Source of the DNA: CAINVV01 sp038323575
GTDB taxonomy: Bacteria; Bacteroidota; Bacteroidia; Bacteroidales; Prolixibacteraceae
DNA: 64,000 nt
Assembly (NCBI GenBank): GCA_038323575.1
Contig: JBBQHB010000002.1
Span: 1 to 64,000 of the forward strand
Direction of reading: 5' to 3'
Position 1 is the first letter of the stretch; each line of letters begins with the position of its first letter. Below are positions 54,896 to 62,775 of the stretch, in pieces. The position numbers and the translations under genes were made by a program. Below the pieces are notes generated by a model. It saw only the letters and a list, made by a program, of their open reading frames with translations, was not told where the DNA came from and did not search any database.

Positions 54896-55994
54896 ATGAA
54901 ATCTCCTGATCAACCCTTTAACGATGGCATCAAAAAAATCCTGCTTAAAGATTATTCCGGTGCCATTGAAGATTTCACCGAAGCTATAGAAATGGATCCC
55001 CAAATTTCATCCGCTTATAACAACAGGGGTTTTGCAAAACAAAAATTGAATGACTATTCCGGAGCAATTGCCGACTTTACGGCTGTTTTAGGGATGGATG
55101 AAAATGATGAGACTGCTCTGTTAAACAGAGGAATAGCCAATACAAAAATCAAAGATTATTCCGGAGCAATTTCTGACCTGACGAGATTTATTGCGCACAA
55201 TCCGGATAACGCTTTAGCCTATTATTACAGGGCAATTGCAAAGGAGAATATTTCCGGGAGTAAGTTTGAGTATTACATTGATGCAAAAGCTGATATTTTC
55301 AAGGCGATGGAAATAAATCCTTCTTTTATGATATCCGAAAACAACGATAGTGTTGATTATAAAATAATTAACGACTTAATTGTTACCATAAAAAGATGCA
55401 ACGCGCTTGAGAATAATCCCTGGGCCTTGGATGATGCTTTTGAAATAGCTGCGTTAAGGGAATTGGCTGAAGATTATACCGGGGCAATTGCTGATTATTC
55501 GAAAATAATCAGCATCCACTATAGTAATGCCGAAGCGTATAAAAAAAGAGGTCATATCAAAGGAACCCGAATTCGAATTTGCGATGGCATTTTGTGACAG
55601 GGCTTTCATCAGGAGAAAATTGAAAGATTTTGAAGGCTCACTTAAGGATTATACCAGCGCTATTGAACTGTGCAATTCTACAATTGCCTATTCTGGCCGT
55701 GGAACTTTAAAAATTGAGACCGGGGATTATATTGGCGCGATTGATGATTGCACAAAGCTTTTACATGTACACAAAGATTGGTATGAGGCTTTTAAAACCA
55801 GAGGCACAGCCAAAATGATACTTCAAAAATATAATGAAGCAATTGTAGACTTTAACAAAGCAATTAAACTTAATCCGGAATATCCCGAGGCTTATAACAA
55901 CAGAGGTTTAGCCAAAATACAATTGGGCCGGAAAAAAAGTGGAGTTTTGGATATAAAAAAAGCTGACGAATTGAAATTGAAAGTTTCCCACTAA
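54896..55994 (+). pseudogene. TPR-repeat protein disrupted by a frameshift
   Basis: Two overlapping frames (54896-55597 and 55527-55994) each encode tetratricopeptide repeats: DYSGAIEDFTEAIEMDP, DYSGAIADFTAVLGMD in the first; DFEGSLKDYTSAIEL and KYNEAIVDFNKAIKLNPEY in the second. The first stops soon after AEAYKKRGHIK, while the second resumes repeat sequence at EPEFEFAMAFCDRAF. A 7-A run at the junction suggests slippage, and part of one repeat seems lost. It may be a broken gene, a sequencing error, or two proteins. It lies 20 bases after the DUF1848 gene. Confidence 0.65.
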
Positions 55995-56053
55995 AATCAA
56001 CTATCCATACGTCAATATCACGAATCTAAAAATTACTCGAATTTGAACGATTC

Positions 56054-56683
56054 CTATAAATATTTTTTCACCTTTCCGAAATCTATCATCTTCACCCCCA
56101 ATTCTTCCCAATGTTCGAAAGGAAGCGGAATATCGGGCAACTCCTTGATGGCATCTTCAAAGACATATACGCTGTAACCCTGCTGAACCAACCCGCAAAC
56201 AGCCTTATCCACGCAGACATTGGTAGTTACACCATACACAAATACCTTATCAGGATGTATCAGATTCAGAATTTTTGCAGTGTATGGATTTCCTTCAAAA
56301 ACATCAAACGCATCTTTACGGATCACAATATTCCTGAATTGATGTGCATTGGCCAATTGGGGCAAAATTGCCAGATGGGTCATCCAGTCCACAATGGCAG
56401 GCAGATGGGGCTTGGTTTCATCGATAAACTCCGCACCGCTTGTGCCGGCCATACAATGTTCCGGAAAAGTTGTAATAAAATCGGGCTGCTGAGACAATTC
56501 ACCCGAATTAATCAAATGAAAATCACAGGTATTGATCACCCTGATATTATTTTCAGCAGCAAAAAGAGTGATTTTTCCTAATACAGGCTTTAATTTCTCG
56601 GCTCCTTTTACATATAATTTCCCGTCAGGATCGATGAAATCGATCTGAGTATCAACGTTCCAGAAAAGAATACCTTCGTTCAT
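56054..56683 (-). CDS. Nicotinamidase-like cysteine hydrolase
   Basis: Predicted 209-residue isochorismatase-fold hydrolase. Catalytic residues are visible: D in FWNVDTQIDF, K in VIRKDAFDVF and C in GVTTNVCVDKAV. The metal-binding type sequence TCDFHLINSGEL with FPEHCMAGTSG fits nicotinamidase PncA, which deamidates nicotinamide for NAD salvage. A related amidase cannot be excluded. Confidence 0.82.
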   Translation of the reverse strand: MNEGILFWNVDTQIDFIDPDGKLYVKGAEKLKPVLGKITLFAAENNIRVINTCDFHLINSGELSQQPDFITTFPEHCMAGTSGAEFIDETKPHLPAIVDWMTHLAILPQLANAHQFRNIVIRKDAFDVFEGNPYTAKILNLIHPDKVFVYGVTTNVCVDKAVCGLVQQGYSVYVFEDAIKELPDIPLPFEHWEELGVKMIDFGKVKKYL

Positions 56684-56746
56684 TTGCAGAAAATTTATTT
56701 CTTAAAGATCTGATGGAATCCCGGTAATCCGGAATGAAAATGAAAA

Positions 56747-58780
56747 CTATTTGGCCGCCCTGAAAGCAGCAAGACCCCGGTCAAGGAAATCAATAAAATG
56801 ATCAGGGTTCAAATCTCTCGCAGTGGGTTGTACGAGCATTTTCTGATTATGATGCAGAATGACATAATAAGGCTGTGCATTCACTCCAAACCTGGCGATT
56901 TGAAAATCTGCATATTTCTTTCCGATGGTCTTCTTGATTTTATGGTCATAAGAAGAGGTGATCCAATCACTTTCGGGCATGGTTGTTTTGTCGTCGACGT
57001 AGAGCGCTACAATCACAAAATCCCTGTTTAATCTTTCCAAAACCCTCGGATCCGACCAGACATTGGCTTCCATCTCTCGGCAATTGACACAGCCATGTCC
57101 GGTAAAATCTATAAATACGGGTTTGTTTTGGGCTATGGCACAGGCAAGTCCCTGTTCAAAATCAAAGTATCCTTCCAATCCGTGCGGAAGTTCCAGAAAC
57201 TCACTGTATTTAGGCTTTTCACACAAGGCCTTTCCCGGCAGGGTATTGCTTTCAGTTTTAAATCCTGATGAACCGACCAGCTTTACCTCATCCCTAATGA
57301 TCTTGTGCAGGTCAAAGTCGGAGGTTGTCATAGGAGGCATATAGCCTGAAATCGCCTTCAGGGGAGCGCCAAACATACCCGGCACCAGGTAAACAACGAA
57401 GGTAAAGGTAAGAATGGCCAGCATCAGCCTCCCAACCGAAACATGTTTAACCTCGCTGTCGTGTGCAAATTTTAATTTCCCGAGCAGGTAAATTCCCATC
57501 AGGGTAAAAATGACGATCCAAAAAGCGATGTACACTTCCCGGTCCAGTATTCTCCAGTGGTAGGTCTGGTCGGCAATGCTTAAAAATTTCAAACCAAGCG
57601 CCAGTTCGATAAACCCGAGGACAACCTTTACTGAATTAAGCCAACCTCCGGATTTTGGCAGGTTACTGAGCCACTGGGGGAACAGTGCAAACAGGGTGAA
57701 AGGAAGAGCAAATGCCAGTGAGAAACCAAACATACCTATGATCGGCTTCAGGATCATACCGCCGGCTGATTCAACCAGGATTGCGCCAACGATCGGTCCT
57801 GTACAACTGAATGACACCAGCACGAGGGTCAGCGCCATAAAAAATGCACCTCCGACACCTCCTTTGCTCACCTTGTCGTCGCTTTTGTTGATCCAGCTGG
57901 AGGGAAGAATAATCTCAAATGCTCCAAAAAAGGAGAAAGCAAAGACAACAAATATAATAAAGAACAATACATTAGGCAGCCAGTGCGTGCTGAGCCAGTT
58001 GGCAAAATCAGCTCCGAGTGTGATGGCCACAACTGTTCCAATGAGCGTATAAATAAGGATGATGGAAGCGCCGTAAACAAGCGCCTGAAATTTCGCTTCC
58101 CACCTTGTTTTTGTGCTGTTCATAAAAAAAGATACCGTCATCGGGATCATGGGGAAAACGCAGGGAGTCAAAATTGCAGCCAATCCCGCAATGAAACTAA
58201 AAAAGAGAAACCAGATCAGCGAATGATGTTCGCTTCCGGCTGCCGCCGGCTGCACAGCTACCGGACTATCAGCCGAAACGGAAACAGAGGCAGCATTCGG
58301 GGCTGCCTGTTCATTCACAGGAAAAGAAAAGTCGACCTCATCCATTGTACAGGTCTCATCGTTGCAGCTTTGGTATTCGATAGAGCCTTTGATTGTAAAC
58401 GGACGATCGGTCAGCAGCGATATTCTTCTGGTAAAATGAGCTTCCAATGCATAGTAGGAAAGTTCCAGGTTGAATATTTTATCGAATGTTTTGGTTGGCT
58501 TGGTAAGTGAAGTCAATGCATCACCAAACCGGTAATTGGTACTGTCAGGCGCGAATTTAACGGAAGTACTTACCGGTCCGCCTTCCGGAAGGTCTGTTCC
58601 GTAGAGATGCCAGCCATGATCTATCGCGGCGTTGAAACTTACCTCAATTTCTTTGTCGGAAATTTTCTTCTGGGAGAATGACCATTTTACCGGTGAAACA
58701 ACCTGAGCGGAAAGATTCAATCCCGTCAGACACAAAAAAAGCGCAAATACTATGGCAGTTTTACTAAAAAATATCCTCAT
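56747..58780 (-). CDS. dsbD: Thiol:disulfide interchange protein DsbD
   Basis: Moves electrons from cytoplasmic thioredoxin to the periplasm. The 677-residue protein has a signal peptide, an N-terminal alpha domain (about 25-160, with YQSCNDETC), eight membrane segments (about 190-460) with the redox cysteines in TPCVFPMIP and SFSCTGPIVG, and a C-terminal thioredoxin-like domain with FTGHGCVNCREME. All three redox modules are intact. It is downstream of no obvious partner. Confidence 0.95.
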   Translation of the reverse strand: MRIFFSKTAIVFALFLCLTGLNLSAQVVSPVKWSFSQKKISDKEIEVSFNAAIDHGWHLYGTDLPEGGPVSTSVKFAPDSTNYRFGDALTSLTKPTKTFDKIFNLELSYYALEAHFTRRISLLTDRPFTIKGSIEYQSCNDETCTMDEVDFSFPVNEQAAPNAASVSVSADSPVAVQPAAAGSEHHSLIWFLFFSFIAGLAAILTPCVFPMIPMTVSFFMNSTKTRWEAKFQALVYGASIILIYTLIGTVVAITLGADFANWLSTHWLPNVLFFIIFVVFAFSFFGAFEIILPSSWINKSDDKVSKGGVGGAFFMALTLVLVSFSCTGPIVGAILVESAGGMILKPIIGMFGFSLAFALPFTLFALFPQWLSNLPKSGGWLNSVKVVLGFIELALGLKFLSIADQTYHWRILDREVYIAFWIVIFTLMGIYLLGKLKFAHDSEVKHVSVGRLMLAILTFTFVVYLVPGMFGAPLKAISGYMPPMTTSDFDLHKIIRDEVKLVGSSGFKTESNTLPGKALCEKPKYSEFLELPHGLEGYFDFEQGLACAIAQNKPVFIDFTGHGCVNCREMEANVWSDPRVLERLNRDFVIVALYVDDKTTMPESDWITSSYDHKIKKTIGKKYADFQIARFGVNAQPYYVILHHNQKMLVQPTARDLNPDHFIDFLDRGLAAFRAAK

Positions 58781-58913
58781 TCAGTTTAATTTTTACATGC
58801 CCGTTTAAGTCGGGAATTCACTGTTTTTTAAATATTCCGGTGATTGACGGCCGGATAATTGCCCTGACATTTGTCCGGGTTGCCAATTATGAGATTGACG
58901 GTTTCAAATTTAT

Positions 58914-58944
58914 AAAAAAACCCGCTCATTTAGTGAACGGGTTT
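58914..58944 (-). terminator. Terminator after rng
   Basis: On the - strand, AAACCCGTTCA pairs with TGAGCGGGTTT (one mismatch) around a 5-base loop, followed by a T7 run. It is 13 bases after the rng stop codon. Confidence 0.8.
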
Positions 58945-58956
58945 CTTAAACTTTTA

Positions 58957-60507
58957 TCAAATTATGATCTCGTCGTGATGTTCATCGTAATATTTGGATC
59001 CAAGAAAACTCATGGAATTCATCTCGACAATCTCAATTTTTTTGCGGTATTTCCACCGCCACTTACACACTTTAGAAAAAATAAACCCTCTTGTCAGGTA
59101 AGCGCCGACAAATGGATGAAGCTCAATAGAGAGACTCTTTTTCTGAAGTTCTTCAAAAATATAACGGACCCTTTGTTCGATTTCTTCTATGAAAAGCAAA
59201 GTAGGTGTCACTTTACCTGTTCCTTTGCAAACGGGGCAATTTTCCTCCGTTTCGATGGCCATCTCCTGTCTTACACGTTGCCGTGTGATCTGCATCAAAC
59301 AGAATTTACTCAACGGGAGTATATTGTGTTTGGTTCTGTCGGAAGACATAACTTCCTTCATTTTCTCGAAAACTTTCTGGCGGTTCTCGTTACCGTGCAT
59401 GTCGATAAAATCGATCACGATAATTCCACCCATGTCCCGAAGCCGCAACTGTCGTGCAATTTCTTCGGCGGCTGCCAGATTTACCTCCAAAGCGTTGGAT
59501 TCCTGATCTCCGGTTTTTGAACGGTTTCCGCTGTTTACGTCAATAACGTGAAAAGCTTCCGTGTGCTCGATGATCAGGTATGCTCCGCTTTTAAAGGAGA
59601 CTGTTTTACCAAAAGATGCTTTGATTTGTTTATCAATTCCGAAATACTCAAAGATTGGCATTTTACCATTGTAATACCTGACAACCTTTTTCTTTTCTGA
59701 ATCGATGGTACCCACATACTCTTTTGCATCAGCTGCGGCATCTTCATCATTGATGTAGATGTTTGAAAAATCAGTACTGTATACATCTCTTATCAAAGAG
59801 ATGGTACGGTCTGTTTCTCCCAAAACCAAAGAGGGAACGACTTGTTTTTCTAATTTGCTGAGTGCATTTTCGTGCTTTGAAATTAGTCGTCTCAACTCCT
59901 GGTCCAATTCTGCTACCATTTTCCCTTCAGCCGCAGTCCGAACAATGACCCCGTAATTTTTGGGGCAGATGCTCTGGATTAATTTTTTCAGACGGGTTTT
60001 CTCTTCCGTCGTTTCAATTTTCTGTGATACAGATATTTTGTCACTAAAAGGTACCAATACCATGTTTCTGCCAGCCACCGAAAGCTCTGATGTCAATCGT
60101 GGTCCTTTGGTAGAAATGGGTTCTTTGGCAATCTGCACCAGAATGGTTTGACCGGCCTTCAAGATTTCGGAAATTTTACCGTCTTTGTTGATATCGGGTT
60201 CCGGATTAATTCTCGGAAACGGCGACATCCTAATCTTTTTGGCGGCAGCTAACTTGAGGAACTTGTTAAGAGTCTGGAATTGTGGTCCCAAATCCAAATA
60301 ATGTAAGAACGCATCTTTCTCGTAGCCAACATCAACGAAAGCAGCATTTAAACCCGGCATGATCTTCTTTACCTTTCCCAGATAAATATCTCCTACCTGA
60401 AATTTAACATCGTTACTTTCCCTGTTTAGTTCTACAAGCCTTTTGTTTTCGAGTAAAGCAATTTCGACATGAGAGGACGATACATCAATTACCAACTCAT
60501 TGCTCAT
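58957..60507 (-). CDS. rng: Ribonuclease G/E family protein
   Basis: Endoribonuclease of the RNase E/G family, 516 residues, for rRNA maturation and mRNA decay. N-terminal S1 domain (about 36-125, GDIYLGKVKKIMPGLNAAFVDVG), catalytic core with acidic residues in IIVIDFIDMHG, and the zinc-link CPVCKGTGKV. The length matches RNase G without the RNase E tail. Downstream of the COX24 and HU genes in transcription. Confidence 0.95.
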   Translation of the reverse strand: MSNELVIDVSSSHVEIALLENKRLVELNRESNDVKFQVGDIYLGKVKKIMPGLNAAFVDVGYEKDAFLHYLDLGPQFQTLNKFLKLAAAKKIRMSPFPRINPEPDINKDGKISEILKAGQTILVQIAKEPISTKGPRLTSELSVAGRNMVLVPFSDKISVSQKIETTEEKTRLKKLIQSICPKNYGVIVRTAAEGKMVAELDQELRRLISKHENALSKLEKQVVPSLVLGETDRTISLIRDVYSTDFSNIYINDEDAAADAKEYVGTIDSEKKKVVRYYNGKMPIFEYFGIDKQIKASFGKTVSFKSGAYLIIEHTEAFHVIDVNSGNRSKTGDQESNALEVNLAAAEEIARQLRLRDMGGIIVIDFIDMHGNENRQKVFEKMKEVMSSDRTKHNILPLSKFCLMQITRQRVRQEMAIETEENCPVCKGTGKVTPTLLFIEEIEQRVRYIFEELQKKSLSIELHPFVGAYLTRGFIFSKVCKWRWKYRKKIEIVEMNSMSFLGSKYYDEHHDEIII

Positions 60508-60611
60508 CTTCTTTACTCATTTTATGTTAATTAAAACTAATAAATACAACAAACCTAAAGCACAAAAGTACTTTAGGTTTTGTATTTTTTTACGCAGGCG
60601 TTACAAAAAGC

Positions 60612-60704
60612 CTATTTTTTCTTCTTGTGACGATTCTTCCTTAAACGCTTTTTGCGTTTGTGCGTGGCCATTTTATGTCTTTTTCTCTTCTTACCGCTTG
60701 GCAT
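60612..60704 (-). CDS. AURKAIP1/COX24-domain small basic protein
   Basis: A 30-residue, extremely basic protein beginning MPSGKKRKRHKMATHKRKK, with RLRKNRHKKK after it. It is half Lys/Arg and matches the small Bacteroidota protein annotated as AURKAIP1/COX24-domain, related to the mitochondrial ribosomal protein mS38. A ribosome-associated role is likely. It is too short for most gene finders and lies between rng and the HU gene. Confidence 0.88.
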   Translation of the reverse strand: MPSGKKRKRHKMATHKRKKRLRKNRHKKKK

Positions 60705-60729
60705 AACAATACTTTTTAAAAATAATTAA

Positions 60730-61014
60730 CTACTTCACGTTGTTTTTAACGCGACCTACGAATGTTTTGGCAGGTTTGAAAGAAGGAATGTTGTGTTCCG
60801 GGATAATGATAGTTGTGTTACGAGAAATGTTACGTGCTGTTTTTTCGGCGCGTTTTTTTACGATAAAACTTCCGAAACCACGGAGATAAACATTGTTACC
60901 TTCAGATAGTGAACCTGAAACGGTGTCCATGAATGCTTCAACTGCTTTTTGAACAGTAAGTTTCTCAATACCTGTACTCTTAGAAATCTCGTTTACGATA
61001 TCTGCTTTCGTCAT
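60730..61014 (-). CDS. HU/IHF-family DNA-binding protein
   Basis: Predicted 94-residue histone-like protein that bends DNA as a dimer. TKADIVNEISKSTGIEK start, VYLRGFGSFIVKKRAEKTARN body and IPSFKPAKTFVGRV arm-to-C-terminus are typical. Residues RNPRTG of HU are replaced by RNISRNTTIIIPEHNIPSF, a form common in Bacteroidota. Confidence 0.95.
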   Translation of the reverse strand: MTKADIVNEISKSTGIEKLTVQKAVEAFMDTVSGSLSEGNNVYLRGFGSFIVKKRAEKTARNISRNTTIIIPEHNIPSFKPAKTFVGRVKNNVK

Positions 61015-61153
61015 TGTTATAAGATTAAATGATTTAACTATTATTTTTATTTAACTCTGTTTTCGTTTTGCTTTATCATTATTTTTGGTGCACAAATATA
61101 TAGCTTTTGAATTAACTAATATCATATTAGCCAAAAAATTTTGTACTAAAGTT

Positions 61154-61161
61154 TATTTTTG
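61154..61161 (+). promoter_or_regulatory. Bacteroidota -7 box upstream of mutY
   Basis: TATTTTTG matches TAnnTTTG, 18 bases before the TTG start of mutY, and supports that start. Confidence 0.55.
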
Positions 61162-61178
61162 TTGCAAAATCGTTACAA

Positions 61179-62228
61179 TTGGATGAATATCGTAAAGCAC
61201 TGACAGTTTGGTACAACCACTCAAAACGGGAACTCCCGTGGCGGGAGAGCCTTGATCCATACAAAATTTGGGTATCAGAGGTCATTTTGCAGCAAACAAG
61301 AGTTCAACAGGGAAAAGACTATTACCACAATTTCCTGCAGTTATTCCCGGATGTAAAAAGTCTGGCAGAGGCAGAGGAAGAAAAAGTGTTGAAAGTGTGG
61401 CAGGGACTGGGCTATTATTCGCGCGCCAGAAACATGCACCATGCCGCAAAAACAATTATGTCGGAACACGGGGGAATATTCCCGGACGATTACAACTCCA
61501 TAAAAAAGCTGAAAGGAATCGGGGATTATTCTGCTGCGGCGATAAGCTCGATCGCCTTCAACCTTCCATACGCCGTTGTGGACGGAAATGTTTTCAGGGT
61601 TCTTTCCCGGCTCTTCGGGATTAAGACACCTATAGACTCAACTGCAGGGAAAAAAGAATTTTACGCGCTGGCCCGGATGATGCTTGACACAGTACATCCC
61701 GGAGAATTCAACCAGGCGCTGATGGAATTTGGGGCGCTTCACTGCCTGCCTGATCAACCATTGTGCAATACATGCCCCCTTGCAATGAAATGCTGTGCCT
61801 ATGCAGGGCAATCCGTTTCGCAATTCCCTGTCAAATCCAAACAGGTAAAGCAGAAAGAGCGGTACCTGAATTTCCTTTATTTGCACCAGGGCGCAAAAAT
61901 CTTTTTGGAAAAACGGGGCGACAAAGACATCTGGCGGAACATGTACCAGTTCCCGTTAATTGAAACAGCCCTTCCTTCAACAGCCGGAGAGATAATCAAC
62001 AGCGAGGGTTGGAAAGCACTCCTGGGAAATTTAAATTTCACGATTGAGTCGGTATTTCCTGAAAAAGTCCATTTGCTGACCCACCAAAGGTTGAACATCA
62101 GATTTTTTGCAGTCAGGCTTGAAGAAGGAAATTTACCGGATCACTTTATTATGATTGAACAGGCAGATATAACCCGATATCCTGTTCCGAAGCCAGTTGA
62201 GAATTTTTTGCTGCAGATGGGGCACTGA
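61179..62228 (+). CDS. mutY: A/G-specific adenine glycosylase
   Basis: Removes adenine mispaired with 8-oxoguanine. The 349-residue protein has LPWRESLDPYKIWVSEVILQQTRV (catalytic Glu in SEVILQQ), a helix-hairpin-helix LKGIGDYSAAAI, catalytic D in AVVDGNVFRVLSR, and a [4Fe-4S] loop C-x6-C-x2-C-x5-C (HCLPDQPLCNTCPLAMKC). The C-terminal NUDIX-like domain (about 225-345) reads the 8-oxoG. Start is TTG 61179; no in-frame ATG lies nearby. Confidence 0.95.
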   Translation: MDEYRKALTVWYNHSKRELPWRESLDPYKIWVSEVILQQTRVQQGKDYYHNFLQLFPDVKSLAEAEEEKVLKVWQGLGYYSRARNMHHAAKTIMSEHGGIFPDDYNSIKKLKGIGDYSAAAISSIAFNLPYAVVDGNVFRVLSRLFGIKTPIDSTAGKKEFYALARMMLDTVHPGEFNQALMEFGALHCLPDQPLCNTCPLAMKCCAYAGQSVSQFPVKSKQVKQKERYLNFLYLHQGAKIFLEKRGDKDIWRNMYQFPLIETALPSTAGEIINSEGWKALLGNLNFTIESVFPEKVHLLTHQRLNIRFFAVRLEEGNLPDHFIMIEQADITRYPVPKPVENFLLQMGH

Positions 62229-62262
62229 GCAGAATTGTAACCTTTCAATCCTGAATAATTTT

Positions 62263-62270
62263 TATCTTTG
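62263..62270 (+). promoter_or_regulatory. Bacteroidota -7 box upstream of ssb
   Basis: TATCTTTG matches TAnnTTTG and lies 62 bases before the ssb start codon. Confidence 0.55.
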
Positions 62271-62331
62271 ATCAATTTTGAAATGTCAACTTTTTTCAGT
62301 AACTTACAATAAACAATATAATATTTTAATT

Positions 62332-62775
62332 ATGTCAGTCAACAAAGTCATCTTAATCGGGAATGTCGGTAAAGATCCTGAAATCCGGCATTTAGACAGC
62401 AACGTTTCTGTTGCTTCCTTTTCCTTGGCAACATCCGAGGTCTACAACAACAAAGCAGGCGAAAAGGTCACTCAGACCGAGTGGCATAACATCGTATGCT
62501 GGCGCAACCTGGCAGGCATTGCAGAGAAATTTATCCACAAAGGAAGCCAGGTTTACATCGAGGGTCGTATTCGGTCAAGAACCTATGACACAAATGACGG
62601 TGTTAAAAAAACTGCCTACGAAATCTATGCAGATGAAGTCAGGCTGCTTGACAAGAAAGGAACCAACCATGTATCTGAGCAACCTGCTGCTGAAGTAAAA
62701 AAAGCCGTTAGCGAGCCTCAGGCAACATCAGGCTATTCAGATCAGGCGGGTACACCTGATGACCTTCCATTTTGA
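62332..62775 (+). CDS. ssb: Single-stranded DNA-binding protein
   Basis: Binds ssDNA in replication and repair. From ATG 62332 the protein has 147 residues: an OB fold (about 1-105, VNKVILIGNVGKDPEIRHL, TEWHNIVCWRNLAGIAEKF, GSQVYIEGRIRSRTY), a short linker and the acidic tip DDLPF. The longer frame from 62278 crosses the presumed leader. The stop TGA overlaps the next start (TTGA), coupling ssb to the gldE-like gene. Confidence 0.96.
   Translation: MSVNKVILIGNVGKDPEIRHLDSNVSVASFSLATSEVYNNKAGEKVTQTEWHNIVCWRNLAGIAEKFIHKGSQVYIEGRIRSRTYDTNDGVKKTAYEIYADEVRLLDKKGTNHVSEQPAAEVKKAVSEPQATSGYSDQAGTPDDLPF

Noticed and set aside
57576..58052. 158-codon + strand frame opposite dsbD
   Set aside because: Overlaps the membrane domain of dsbD, which has intact redox motifs; no independent support.
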